Source: DASSJM01 sp036280655
Lineage (GTDB): Bacteria > Actinomycetota > UBA4738 > HRBIN12
Assembly: GCA_036280655.1 (NCBI GenBank)
Contig: DASUQI010000003.1
Span: 31,294-95,293 of the forward strand
Direction: 5' to 3'
Length of the DNA stretch: 64,000 bases
Below are positions 1 through 8,504 of this stretch, piece by piece (the stretch's first letter is position 1; the number at the start of each line of letters is the position of its first letter). Below the pieces are notes generated by a model, which saw only the letters and a list, made by a program, of their open reading frames with translations, had not been told where the DNA came from and did not search any database. A program made the position numbers and the translations under genes.

Positions 1-69
1 GCGGCCGAAGGTGTCGACGAGCGGCCCGTCAGCGGGGGCAGGTGTCGTGGGCGGGGTCCAGGTGTCCAT
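1..69 (-). CDS. moaA: MoaA (GTP 3',8-cyclase), N-terminal fragment cut by window start
   Basis: Only the first 23 codons lie in the window, reading leftwards from ATG at 69. The peptide ends in LVDTFGR, the stretch that precedes the radical SAM domain in MoaA (normally followed by a segment such as RVSVTDRCNLRC, which would lie outside). MoaA starts molybdopterin synthesis from GTP. The minus-strand hexamer TAGGCT (77-82) lies 7 nt before the ATG, so the mRNA is probably leaderless. Neighbouring genes are also cofactor-related (DUF6457, MoaB-XdhC), which supports the call. The SAM cluster cysteines cannot be seen, so this rests on the N-terminal signature and context. Confidence 0.72.
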   Translation of the reverse strand, partial: MDTWTPPTTPAPADGPLVDTFGR

Positions 70-99
70 CCCGTCCAGCCTACCCCCGCCCGCCGAAGG

Positions 100-351
100 T
101 CATCCGTCAGGCGGTGAGGGCAGAAGGCCCTCGGTCGTCTCGAGCGCGCGTCGCAGGGCGTCCGCGCGCGTGGCACCTCCGCTCGTCGCCCGTCCGACGG
201 ACGAACCGAGCAGGAACGCGGCGAGGGGCGTGATCTTCCGCTCCACCCGGTGGGCGACGTCGCGTGCGGCCCCGAGCAGGTCGTTCGCCTCCTCCCGCGT
301 GAGCGCCTCCTCGCCGAGCGCCTCGGCCAGCTCGTCGATCCACCCCTCCAT
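100..351 (-). CDS. DUF6457-like small protein, molybdenum-cofactor associated
   Basis: An 83-residue acidic protein with the pattern LTREEANDLLGAARDVAHR, then ERKITPLAAFLLG and VGRA. As I recall it, this matches the DUF6457 domain found alone or fused to MobA-type guanylyltransferases in actinobacteria. Its biochemical role is unknown; presence beside moaA and a MoaB-XdhC fusion points to a helper role in cofactor maturation. A GGGAGGG ribosome site precedes ATG 351 and a minus-strand TACCGT (382-387) could be its -10. It reads in the same direction as moaA, 30 nt upstream, and divergently from the fusion gene. Confidence 0.62.
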   Translation of the reverse strand: MEGWIDELAEALGEEALTREEANDLLGAARDVAHRVERKITPLAAFLLGSSVGRATSGGATRADALRRALETTEGLLPSPPDG

Positions 352-425
352 CGTGCCCTCCCTCGTCGTCGGCCCGCGGGAACGGTACCCCCGCCGCGCC
401 GGGCCGCGTCTGGCAGGATGAGCGC

Positions 426-1670
426 GTGGACCGCACCAGCGCCTCCGCCGCCGTCGTGACGGTGTCCGACGGCGTCGCCGAGGGCACGCGCACGGACGGG
501 TCCGGCGACGCGGTCGAGGCGATCCTGATCGGCGCCGGGTTCGGCATCGCCGTCCGCTCGGTGGTCCCCGACGACCGCCCGCAGATCGAGGCGGTCCTCC
601 GGGTGCTCGCGGACGAGCGCGGCGTCCGGCTCGTGGTGACGACCGGCGGCACCGGGTTCGGACCGAGGGACGTGACGCCGGAGGCGACCCGGGCCGTCAT
701 CGACCGCGACGCGCCGGGGCTCGCCGAGCTGATGCGCCGGAGCGGGCTCGAGCACACGCCGATGGCCGCGCTGTCCCGCGGCATCGCCGGCTTGCGCGGC
801 GAGACCTTGATCGTGAACCTCCCGGGCAGCCCCACGGGGGCGACCGAGAGCCTCGAGGCGATGCTGCCGGTGCTCCCGCACGCCGTCGAGCTGCTCGGCG
901 GCGCGACCGGCGCGCATCCGACCGGCCACGAGGCGCCGCGTGTCGAGGAGGCCGACCGCCGGGCCGCCGAGGCCCCGTCGGTGACGGCCAAGGCGATCCG
1001 CGTCCACGGCGCGCCGCCGTGCCGCCTCGGCAACGCGATGACGATCGTGCCCGGTGGGGCCGTCCACGGGACGCTGGGGTGCGCCGAGTTCGACGAGGCG
1101 GCGGTCCGCGACGCGGCCGAGATCCTCGCGTCCGGCGAGCCGGAGGTCCGGACCTATCACCACGAGCAGGGCGACGTCGAGGTGTTCCTCGAGCCGGTCC
1201 GTCCCGCGGCGGCGCTCGTCCTCGTCTCGGCGAACGACGTGTCGCGCGCGCTCGTCCGCCTCGCACGACCGCTCGGCTACGCGCCGGTCCTGGTCGAGCC
1301 GCGCTCCGAACGGGTGACCGACCGGGACCGTTCGACCGTCGAGGTCGCGCGGGGGTTCGACGACATCCAGATCGACGAACGGACGCGGGTCGTGTTCACC
1401 GATCACGACGCACCGGACGTCGCCGATGCGCTCGCGATCGTGCTGAAGTCGCCGGCCCGGTTCGTGGGGGTGGTGGGGAGCCGCCGGCACGTTGGGCTGT
1501 ACATCGAGCGCCTTCGCGAGCTCGGGTTCGGCGACGACGACCTCGCCCGGATCCGTTCCCCGCTCGGGGTGGATCTCGGCGGGCGCGAACCGGAGGAGAT
1601 CGCGGTGTCGATCGCCGCGGGTCTCGTCGCGGACACCCACGATCGCGACGCCGGATGGCTCGACCGATGA
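426..1670 (+). CDS. MoaB/MogA - XdhC fusion, molybdenum cofactor adenylylation and insertion
   Basis: The 414-residue protein has two domains. Residues about 1-160 are MoaB/MogA-like (molybdopterin adenylyltransferase), with VTVSDGVAEGTRTD near the N-terminus, TTGGTGFGPRDVTPEA near residue 71 and NLPGSPTGATESLEAMLP later. Residues about 175-414 resemble XdhC/CoxI, the chaperone that binds Mo cofactor and loads it into xanthine dehydrogenase-type enzymes; the C-terminal Rossmann part carries VVGSRRHVGLYIERL and SPLGVDLGGREPEEIAVSIAA. Combining an adenylylation domain and an insertion chaperone would channel cofactor to the apo-enzyme. GTG 426 is chosen because CAGGAT (414-419) lies 6 nt upstream, as in other leaderless genes here. 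It heads an overlapped operon. Confidence 0.85.
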   Translation: MDRTSASAAVVTVSDGVAEGTRTDGSGDAVEAILIGAGFGIAVRSVVPDDRPQIEAVLRVLADERGVRLVVTTGGTGFGPRDVTPEATRAVIDRDAPGLAELMRRSGLEHTPMAALSRGIAGLRGETLIVNLPGSPTGATESLEAMLPVLPHAVELLGGATGAHPTGHEAPRVEEADRRAAEAPSVTAKAIRVHGAPPCRLGNAMTIVPGGAVHGTLGCAEFDEAAVRDAAEILASGEPEVRTYHHEQGDVEVFLEPVRPAAALVLVSANDVSRALVRLARPLGYAPVLVEPRSERVTDRDRSTVEVARGFDDIQIDERTRVVFTDHDAPDVADALAIVLKSPARFVGVVGSRRHVGLYIERLRELGFGDDDLARIRSPLGVDLGGREPEEIAVSIAAGLVADTHDRDAGWLDR

Positions 1671-2464
1671 GGCCATCCGGGCGGGCGCGAGCGAAGGGCC
1701 CGCGAACCACCTCCCCGCGCCACGTCCTGCGCAACCGAGCGAGCTGGAACCGGGATGCGGACGCGTACCAGCGCGAGCACGCGTCGCAGCTAAACCGGTT
1801 CGACCGGCCGTCGTGGGGCGTGTGGGAGATCCCCGAGGCCAAGCTCGACGTCCTCGGCGACCTGAAGGGCAAGGACGTCCTCGAGTTCGGCTGCGGCGGC
1901 GGCCAGTGGTCGATCGCCCTCGCGCGCCGCGGCGCGCGACCCGTCGGGCTCGACCTCTCGATCCGGCAGCTCGGTCACGCCGCACGGCTGATGTCGGACG
2001 CGGGCGAACGCTTCTCCTTGGTGAACGCGAACGCCGAACGCGTCCCGTTCGCCGACGAGAGCTTCGACGTGGTGTTCTGCGACCACGGCGCGATGACGTT
2101 CGCCGATCCGTACGCCACCGTCCCCGAGGTTGCGCGTGTCCTGCGCCCGGGCGGGCGGTTCGCGTTCAACATGGCGAGCCCGCTGATCTGGCTGTGCTGG
2201 GGCGACGGCGAGGAGCCGCCGGGCCCCGAGCTCGTCCGCGACTACTTCGGCATGCGGCGCGGGTCGTGGCCGGACACGTTCGAGTTCCAGCTGCCGTACG
2301 GGGAGTGGATCCGCCTGTTCCGAGCCAACTGCTTCGAGGTGCTCGACCTCGTCGAGCTGCGCCCGCCCGCCCGGGCCCGGACGACCTATCCGGAGTTCGC
2401 CCCGCCCGAGTGGGCCCGTCGGTGGCCGGGCGAGAACATCTGGAAGCTCCGGAAGACGGGATGA
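1667..2464 (+). CDS. Class I SAM-dependent methyltransferase
   Basis: A 265-residue protein with motif I VLEFGCGGGQ near residue 70, acidic strand-2 residues GLDLS, a motif near NANAERVPFADESFDVVFCDHG and a post-motif VARVLRPGGRFAFNMASP. This is the Methyltransf_11 fold that transfers a methyl group from S-adenosylmethionine. The start ATG 1667 overlaps the stop of the MoaB-XdhC gene (ATGA), implying translational coupling; another in-frame ATG sits at 1655. The substrate cannot be read from the sequence. The conserved ending (EWARRWPGENIWKLRK) resembles small-molecule methyltransferases of actinobacteria. Confidence 0.85.
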   Translation: MRPSGRARAKGPRTTSPRHVLRNRASWNRDADAYQREHASQLNRFDRPSWGVWEIPEAKLDVLGDLKGKDVLEFGCGGGQWSIALARRGARPVGLDLSIRQLGHAARLMSDAGERFSLVNANAERVPFADESFDVVFCDHGAMTFADPYATVPEVARVLRPGGRFAFNMASPLIWLCWGDGEEPPGPELVRDYFGMRRGSWPDTFEFQLPYGEWIRLFRANCFEVLDLVELRPPARARTTYPEFAPPEWARRWPGENIWKLRKTG

Positions 2465-3873
2465 ACGGCGGGCCCCGCGAGCCCACCGCGCCCTCGACGC
2501 GGATCGGCCTCGCGCTCACGCTCGCAATCGCGGCGATCGCGTGGGGGGTCGTGGTCCTGCCCGACGTCGGCGGCCGCGAGCGGACGCCGCCGAACGTGGT
2601 CGTGATCGTCACCGACGACCAGACCGTCGAGTCGATCCCGGGTCCGACGCCCGTGATGCCGTTCCTGCAGGAGCGAGCGCTGGATCCCGACGATCACTGG
2701 GTCGTGTTCGAGAACGCGTTCGTGAACACGCCGCTCTGCTGTCCGTCCCGCGCCACGATGCTCACCGGCCGTTTCTCCCACGAGACCGGCGTCGTGGACA
2801 ACGACCACGGCAGGCTCCTCGACGAGGACGCCACGGTCGCGTCGTGGCTACACGATGAGGGCTATCACACCGGGCTCGTCGGCAAGTACCTGAACGGTTA
2901 CCCGTTCGGGCGCCCGCCGTTCGTCCCGCGCGGCTGGGACAGCTGGTCGGCCAGGCGGCAGGGACCGGTGACGAGCCTGTACTACGACTACACGCTGATC
3001 GAGCAGGGTATGCCGGTGAGCTACGGCGACGATGAGGCGGACTACTCGACGGACGTGTTGGCGGCCCGGGCGGTCGAGTTCGTCCGCGAGGCGCCGTTCG
3101 GCCGGCCGTTCTTCCTGTGGTTCGCCCCCACCGCGCCACACCCGCCGTGGACGCCGGCGCCGAGGCACGAGGGGTCCTACTCGGGCCTCGCGGTGCCGTC
3201 GCCGCCCTCGACCGGCGAGCCGGACGTCTCGGACAAGCCGGCGTGGGTCCGCGAGCTACCGCCGCCGGACGCGGCGACGCTTGCGTCCTACCAGGACGCC
3301 CGCCGGCGTTCGTACGAGACGCTCCTGGCGGTGGACGAGGCCGTCCGCGCCGTCATCCAGGAACTGCGCGCGCGCGGCGAGCTGCGCAGGACCGTGATCG
3401 TCTTCACCTCGGACAACGGGCTCGCGTTCGGCGAGCACCGATGGGCGAAGAAGACGTGCGCCTACGACGAGTGCCTCCGCGTGCCGTTCCTGGTCCGGAT
3501 GCCGGGGGTCGAGCACCGCGTCGAGACCTCGTTCGTCTCGACCGTTGATCTCGCGCCGACGATCGCCGGGCTCGCCGGCGTCGAGCCGCCGAGGTCCGTG
3601 GCCGGCTCGAGCCTCGTCCGCCTGCTCAGGACCGGCCGGGACGACGGGCTCCCCGACCGGGTCTACGCCGAGTGGGTCGGCGAGGGGCTCCCCGTCCCCG
3701 GGTGGTGGGCGCTCCGAACGCCGGGCTTCGCGTACGTCGAGCTCACGACGGGCGAGCGCGAGCTCTACGCGCTCCGTGAGGACCCGTTCGAGCTCGAGAA
3801 CGTGGTCGACGAGCCCCGGTTCGCCGCCGTGGTCGAACGCCTGTCGGCCGCGCTCGACGGCTACATCGGGTGA
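2461..3873 (+). CDS. Sulfatase 1 (arylsulfatase family), membrane-anchored or secreted
   Basis: A 470-residue protein. Residues 15-33 form a hydrophobic N-terminal segment, so the protein is exported. The metal-binding VIVTDDQ follows, then LCCPSRATMLTG, where Cys93 of the CXPXR motif would be converted to formylglycine. HxxG-like KYLNGYPFG and TSDNGLAFGEHRW supply further active-site residues. Type I sulfatases hydrolyse sulfate esters of phenols or polysaccharides and need a formylglycine-generating enzyme, which is not in the window. The start overlaps the methyltransferase stop (ATGA). It is a paralogue of the next gene, sharing the GEHRW(A/T)KK segment. Confidence 0.88.
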   Translation: MNGGPREPTAPSTRIGLALTLAIAAIAWGVVVLPDVGGRERTPPNVVVIVTDDQTVESIPGPTPVMPFLQERALDPDDHWVVFENAFVNTPLCCPSRATMLTGRFSHETGVVDNDHGRLLDEDATVASWLHDEGYHTGLVGKYLNGYPFGRPPFVPRGWDSWSARRQGPVTSLYYDYTLIEQGMPVSYGDDEADYSTDVLAARAVEFVREAPFGRPFFLWFAPTAPHPPWTPAPRHEGSYSGLAVPSPPSTGEPDVSDKPAWVRELPPPDAATLASYQDARRRSYETLLAVDEAVRAVIQELRARGELRRTVIVFTSDNGLAFGEHRWAKKTCAYDECLRVPFLVRMPGVEHRVETSFVSTVDLAPTIAGLAGVEPPRSVAGSSLVRLLRTGRDDGLPDRVYAEWVGEGLPVPGWWALRTPGFAYVELTTGERELYALREDPFELENVVDEPRFAAVVERLSAALDGYIG

Positions 3874-5384
3874 GGCTGCGCCGGCCCCTCGCGCTCGTCG
3901 CATCGCTCGTGGCGGGTGCGTGCGCGGGCGTGCTCCCGGCCGAACCCGCGTCCGCGCAGACCCCGGATCCCGACGGTCCCCCCGACATCGTCCTGATCGT
4001 CACCGACGACCAGCGGTGGGACACGCTGTGGGCGATGCCGACGGTGTCCGAACGCCTCGCCGCACCCGGCGTCACGTTCTCGGAGGCCTTCGTCGTGAAC
4101 CCGCTCTGCTGCCCGAGCCGCGCGAGCATCCTGACGGGCAACTACTCGCACACGCACCTCGTGTACCGGCAGGATCCGCCGTTCGGACGGTTCGACTGGT
4201 TCGACGACTCCTCGACGCTCGCGACATGGCTCGACGCCGCCGGCTATCGCACGGGGCTGTTCGGCAAGTACATCGACGGCGGGCAGCACGCGGCGGTCAC
4301 CGGCTACGTTCCGCCCGGGTGGGACCGGTGGGTCGCGTTCGTGCACACCGAGATGCTCGACTACGGACTCACGTTCGACGGCACGGTGTTGCGTTTCGGC
4401 ACCGAGCCCGAGGACCACTCGACCCAGGTGCTCGCCCACGAGGCGGTCGCGTTCGTCCGCGAGACCGAGGGCCCCCTGTTCCTCGTCTACGCGCCGGCGG
4501 TTCCCCACGCGCCCGCGATCCCGTCGCCCGGCGACGAGAAGGCGTTCGCCGACCTCGCGCCGGCGCGTCCCGCATCGTTCGACGAGGCCGACGTCGTCGA
4601 CAAGCCGGGATGGGTGCGAGACCTCCCGCGCCTGTCCGACGACGAGGAGGCGGCGATCGACGCGTTCCGTCTGCAGCAGTACCGGTCGCTGCTCGGCGTC
4701 GACCGGGCCGTGGGTGAGATCCTCGACGCGCTCCGGGCCGGCGGCCGTCTCGAGAACACGCTGATCGTCTTCACCTCGGACAACGGGATCCTGCACGGCG
4801 AGCACCGCTGGACGAAGAAGGAGGCGCCGTACGAGGAGGCGATCCGCATCCCGCTCGTGCTCCGCTGGGACGCCGCAGGGTGGACGGCGCGGACCGAGAC
4901 CGCGCTGGCGCTCAACATCGACCTCGCGCCGACGATCGCGGACGCCGTCGGCGTCCCGACCCCCGCCACGGACGGCGAGAGCCTGCTACCGGTGCTCGAC
5001 GGGCGGACGGATCCTCGCCGTGACTTCCTGATCGAGCACCTCGAGGGGACCAACCCGGTCACCACGTACTGTGCCGTGCGTTCGGCGCGGTGGAAGTACG
5101 TCCGCTACGCGACGGGCGAGGAGGAGCTGTACGACCTGGACGCCGACCCGTTCGAGCTCGAGAGCCTGGCCGCCCGGCCGTCCGAGGAGGAGACGCTCAC
5201 GCGGTTGCGGACGCGGCTGCGCGAGCTTTGCGTTCCACCGCCGCCCGGCTACGACGACCGCTCCGAAACGCAGGTTCCGTTGCTCGTCGGGGCGCTGTTC
5301 GCGCTGATCGCGTTCGAGATCGTCGCGTCGCGGCGGCGACGGTCGCCGAACGGCTCGTTTTCCAGGAGGCCGCCGGTAGGCTAG
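3870..5384 (+). CDS. Sulfatase 2 with signal peptide and C-terminal membrane anchor
   Basis: A 504-residue paralogue of sulfatase 1. A signal peptide (to about residue 30, ending PAEPASAQ) is followed by VLIVTDDQRWDTLW, LCCPSRASILTG with predicted formylglycine Cys80, and TSDNGILHGEHRWTKK. Unlike its neighbour it ends in a hydrophobic helix (about 470-487) and an arginine-rich tail, which would hold the enzyme on the outer face of the membrane. The GTG start overlaps the stop of sulfatase 1 (GTGA), so the pair is co-translated. The last codons contain the -10 hexamer of the next gene. Substrate unknown. Confidence 0.87.
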   Translation: MRLRRPLALVASLVAGACAGVLPAEPASAQTPDPDGPPDIVLIVTDDQRWDTLWAMPTVSERLAAPGVTFSEAFVVNPLCCPSRASILTGNYSHTHLVYRQDPPFGRFDWFDDSSTLATWLDAAGYRTGLFGKYIDGGQHAAVTGYVPPGWDRWVAFVHTEMLDYGLTFDGTVLRFGTEPEDHSTQVLAHEAVAFVRETEGPLFLVYAPAVPHAPAIPSPGDEKAFADLAPARPASFDEADVVDKPGWVRDLPRLSDDEEAAIDAFRLQQYRSLLGVDRAVGEILDALRAGGRLENTLIVFTSDNGILHGEHRWTKKEAPYEEAIRIPLVLRWDAAGWTARTETALALNIDLAPTIADAVGVPTPATDGESLLPVLDGRTDPRRDFLIEHLEGTNPVTTYCAVRSARWKYVRYATGEEELYDLDADPFELESLAARPSEEETLTRLRTRLRELCVPPPPGYDDRSETQVPLLVGALFALIAFEIVASRRRRSPNGSFSRRPPVG

Positions 5385-5390
5385 CGACCC

Positions 5391-7007
5391 ATGAGCTCGA
5401 CCTCCGGTCCCGGCTCGCGCGTCCCGACGCCGCGCGGACAGCGCTCCGCGAAGCGCCGCGCCGCGCGCCGCCGCGGCTTCGCCGTCCTCATCGCGCTGCT
5501 CGTCGTCGTCATCGCGGGGTTGGCATGGGCGACCGGCATCGGGGACGGCACCGACCGAGCCGACGACACTACCGGTCCGCCGGCCGCGACGGGCAACGGA
5601 ATACCCGGCGACGGGAACGGCGCGACCGGGCCGACCGGCGGGCAAACGATCGTGCCAGGACAGACGCCGATCGAGCACGTCGTGTTCATCGTCAAGGAGA
5701 ACCGGACCTTCAACAACTACTTCGCGACCTACCCCGGCGCCGAGGGCGCGACGGAGGGCGGCACGATCCGGTGCGACGAGGAGGGCTGTCGGGACGGCCC
5801 CGTCGTGCAGCTCACGAGGGGCCCGGACGTCTACCCGCACGACCTCACGCACTGTTTCCGGTGCGGGCTCGTCGCGATCAACGACGGGAAGATGAACGGA
5901 TTCAACCGGATGAACGGCGTGATCCCGCAGTCCGAGAACGCCGACCTGTACGGCGCCGACATGAGCGGCTACTCCTACCTCGACCGAGACGGCGTGCCGA
6001 ACTACTGGGCGTACGCGGACCGCTTCGTCCTGTCGGACCACTTCTTCACCTCGATGTACGGGCCGACGCTTCCCGAGCACCTCTACACGGTCGCGGCTCA
6101 GGCGAACTGGATCGTCGACAACAAGGGCAACGCCGAGACGCCGGGGAGCTACTGCGACGACTCCACGGAGTACGCCACCCGCTTCAACCCCAGCGACGCT
6201 CGCGAGTTCGAGAAGGAGATCATGCGGCTCGAGCGCGAGATCACGCAGAACGCCTCGAACACGTACGACCTCGCCGACTTCTGGGGGCAGATCCGGCTGT
6301 GCTTCGACATCGAGGTCCTGCCCGACCAGCTCGAGGACGCCGGGATCTCGTGGAAGTACTACGCGAACGAGAACGCCTGGATGAACGCCCTGCAGATGAT
6401 CCGGCACGTGCGCTACGGGCCCATGTGGCAGAAGGTGCGGCCGCCCACGGAGTTCGTGCAGGACGTCCGGCGCGGCGAGATGCCCGAGGTCTCGTGGATC
6501 GTCCCGGACGAGTCCTACAACGAGCACCCGGGGGCCGGGAAGAGCACGTGCGCCGGCGAGAACTGGACCGTGCACCAGGTGAACGCGATCATGAAGAGCG
6601 AGTACTGGCGTTCGACCGCGATCGTCGTCGTCTGGGACGACTTCGGCGGCTTCTACGACCCGGTCGCGCCGCCCCAGGTCGACATCATGGGGCTCGGCCC
6701 GCGGACGCCGGCGCTGATCATCTCGCCGTACACGGTCGCGGGGGACAACCCGGAGGGGGGCGCCGTCGACGACACCACGTACGAGTTCAGCTCGGTGCTG
6801 GCGCTCATCGAGCGCGTGTTCGATCTCGACCCGATGACGAAGCGCGATCGCGACGCCGACCCGTTGTCCGGCGCGTTCGACTTCGAGAACCCGAACTTCG
6901 ACAAGCTCGTGCTGCCCCTTCGCGACGACTGCCCCTACGGCACGTCGTTCTCGCACTTCCGGGCGTCGTGGCCCCACCTGCGGACGATCGGGAAGCCCGG
7001 CGACTGA
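5391..7007 (+). CDS. Phospholipase C-like phosphoesterase (PF04185 type), membrane-anchored
   Basis: A 538-residue protein with a basic start, a transmembrane helix at about 30-50 and a Thr/Gly/Pro-rich linker, then the phosphoesterase domain: EHVVFIVKENRTFNNYF, a metal-site region with SDHFFTSMYGPTLPEHLY, DESYNEHPG, and VVWDDFGGFYDPVAPP. This matches the bacterial phospholipase C/acid phosphatase AcpA superfamily that hydrolyses phosphate esters outside the cell. ATG 5391 is 8 nt after TAGGCT (5377-5382), so a leaderless promoter sits inside the end of the sulfatase gene. The neighbouring sulfatases suggest a scavenging module for sulfate and phosphate esters, which is inference. Confidence 0.85.
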   Translation: MSSTSGPGSRVPTPRGQRSAKRRAARRRGFAVLIALLVVVIAGLAWATGIGDGTDRADDTTGPPAATGNGIPGDGNGATGPTGGQTIVPGQTPIEHVVFIVKENRTFNNYFATYPGAEGATEGGTIRCDEEGCRDGPVVQLTRGPDVYPHDLTHCFRCGLVAINDGKMNGFNRMNGVIPQSENADLYGADMSGYSYLDRDGVPNYWAYADRFVLSDHFFTSMYGPTLPEHLYTVAAQANWIVDNKGNAETPGSYCDDSTEYATRFNPSDAREFEKEIMRLEREITQNASNTYDLADFWGQIRLCFDIEVLPDQLEDAGISWKYYANENAWMNALQMIRHVRYGPMWQKVRPPTEFVQDVRRGEMPEVSWIVPDESYNEHPGAGKSTCAGENWTVHQVNAIMKSEYWRSTAIVVVWDDFGGFYDPVAPPQVDIMGLGPRTPALIISPYTVAGDNPEGGAVDDTTYEFSSVLALIERVFDLDPMTKRDRDADPLSGAFDFENPNFDKLVLPLRDDCPYGTSFSHFRASWPHLRTIGKPGD

Positions 7008-7019
7008 GCGGCCGGCAGA

Positions 7020-8423
7020 TCAGACGGGCTGGAGCTCGAGGCCCTGGTCCTTGGCCATGAACTCACGCCAATACTGCTGTCCCTCTTCTGGGAGGGTGAA
7101 GATCGGATCGTAGTACGGGTACTCGCGTTCGAGCGCCTCGGCGTCGTCGTACTCGATCCCGGTCCGGTAGTTCTTCCTCCAGGACGTGATGCCCTTCACG
7201 CGGTCGTAGCCGCTCGTCATGTGCACCCAGCGCTTGCCGACGAACGGCACGTCGCAGACGAACCTCGGGGTCGCGAACCCGGGAAGATATCCCATGACCG
7301 AGAACTGCAGCTCCTGCGCCTCCCACACCGCGAGCCGCCAGTGCTCGCTGTTGGGGATCATGTCGCACATGTAGAAGTAGTACGGCATGATCTTCGCGTG
7401 ATCCAGGAGCGCGAAGCAGAGCTCCAGGATCTGTTTCGTGGTCGTGTTGACCCCGCGGAGCAGCACCCCCTGGTTCCGAACGTCGCGGTAGCCCATGTCG
7501 AGCAGCTTGCGGACGGCCGCGCCGACGAGCGGCGTCACCTGCTGGGCCGCGTTCACGTGCGTGTGGATCGCCACCTCGACCTCGCGCTGGTGCGCGCGCT
7601 TCGCGATCGCCTCGTAGCCCGCGAGCACGTCGTCCTGCAGGAAGTGCTGGGGGATCCCCATGAGGCCCTTCGTCGCGATCCGGACGTCGCGGATGTGCTC
7701 GATCTCGAACAGGCCGAACAGCCACTCCTGGAGCCGCTTGATCGGCACGTTCGCCATGTCGCCGCCCGAGACCACGACGTCGCGCACCGACGGCGTCTTC
7801 CGTAGGTAGTCGAGCATCGCGTCCCAGCGCTCGTTCTGCTTCATCTCGAACTTGTACTTCAGGATCTGCGACGTGTCGTTGCCGACGAGGTCCATCCGTG
7901 TGCAGTGGCCGCAGTACTGCGGGCACGTCGGGATCAGCTCGGCGAGCACCTTCGTCGGGTAGCGGTGCGTGAGCCCCTCGACGGCCCACATGTCGGCCTC
8001 GTGGAGCGAGTCGCGGCTGGCCATCGGGTGTGAGGGGAACTCGCGTTCGCGGTCCGAGAGCGCGGGTGCCATGTAGTGGCGGACGGGGTCCGCGACCAGG
8101 TCGGACTCGTCCATCGTGTTGACCATCTGCGGCGGGATCAGCATCGACATCGTGGCCCGCTCCTGCTGGTCGCGTTCGATGTCGGCGTAGAGCTCGTCCG
8201 TGAGCAGGTCGCCGAGCGCCCGCTTGAACTCGATGAGGTTCTTGATCGAGTGGGCGCGCTGCCACTGGGCGGACTCCCACTGCTCCTTCGTCACGTCGGC
8301 GAACCCCGGCAGGCGCCGCCAGTCGGGCTCGACGAACTCGCGCCGGAGCGGGTAGGCGAACGGCTGCTCGGACGCGTGCGCGTGCCCGGCCTCGTGCGTG
8401 GGACGAAGGTCGGAGTCGCTCAT
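7020..8423 (-). CDS. KamA-family radical SAM aminomutase-like protein
   Basis: A 467-residue protein related to lysine 2,3-aminomutase. TCPQYCGHC gives the cluster cysteines Cys167, Cys171 and Cys174 (CX3CX2C). GLTHRYPTKVL precedes it and AIHTHVNAAQQVTP follows. The PLP lysine of KamA lies in a PGGGGK motif; here the aligned segment is DVPFVGKRW, so Lys397 is kept but the glycines are not, and the usual CRHCTRRR reads CGHCTRMD. The substrate may therefore not be lysine. The start ATG 8421-8423 overlaps the stop of a seven-codon upstream frame with its own leaderless-type promoter. It is convergent with the phospholipase-like gene, 12 nt apart. Confidence 0.8.
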   Translation of the reverse strand: MSDSDLRPTHEAGHAHASEQPFAYPLRREFVEPDWRRLPGFADVTKEQWESAQWQRAHSIKNLIEFKRALGDLLTDELYADIERDQQERATMSMLIPPQMVNTMDESDLVADPVRHYMAPALSDREREFPSHPMASRDSLHEADMWAVEGLTHRYPTKVLAELIPTCPQYCGHCTRMDLVGNDTSQILKYKFEMKQNERWDAMLDYLRKTPSVRDVVVSGGDMANVPIKRLQEWLFGLFEIEHIRDVRIATKGLMGIPQHFLQDDVLAGYEAIAKRAHQREVEVAIHTHVNAAQQVTPLVGAAVRKLLDMGYRDVRNQGVLLRGVNTTTKQILELCFALLDHAKIMPYYFYMCDMIPNSEHWRLAVWEAQELQFSVMGYLPGFATPRFVCDVPFVGKRWVHMTSGYDRVKGITSWRKNYRTGIEYDDAEALEREYPYYDPIFTLPEEGQQYWREFMAKDQGLELQPV

Positions 8424-8443
8424 GCGGAAGGCTCCGTGCTCAT
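8420..8443 (-). CDS. Candidate seven-residue leader peptide of the KamA gene
   Basis: ATG at 8443 begins a seven-codon frame (MSTEPSA) whose TGA overlaps the ATG of the KamA-like gene as ATGA. A minus-strand TATCGT (8450-8455) lies 6 nt before this ATG, matching the leaderless promoter pattern of the region, so transcription would start on the leader codon. Translation of KamA would then depend on termination of the leader. No regulatory codon run is obvious. Alternatively it could simply be a reinitiation device. Confidence 0.45.
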   Translation of the reverse strand: MSTEPSA

Positions 8444-8504
8444 GCAGGAACGATACCCGTGCGAACGGCGAGCGCCCGGCACCGTCGGTCAGTAGGGGGG
8501 TCGG

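Noticed and set aside
11..421. A plus-strand frame across the start of the window
   Set aside because: It overlaps the DUF6457-like and moaA genes on the minus strand and its translation is Ser/Arg/Ala-rich with no domain.
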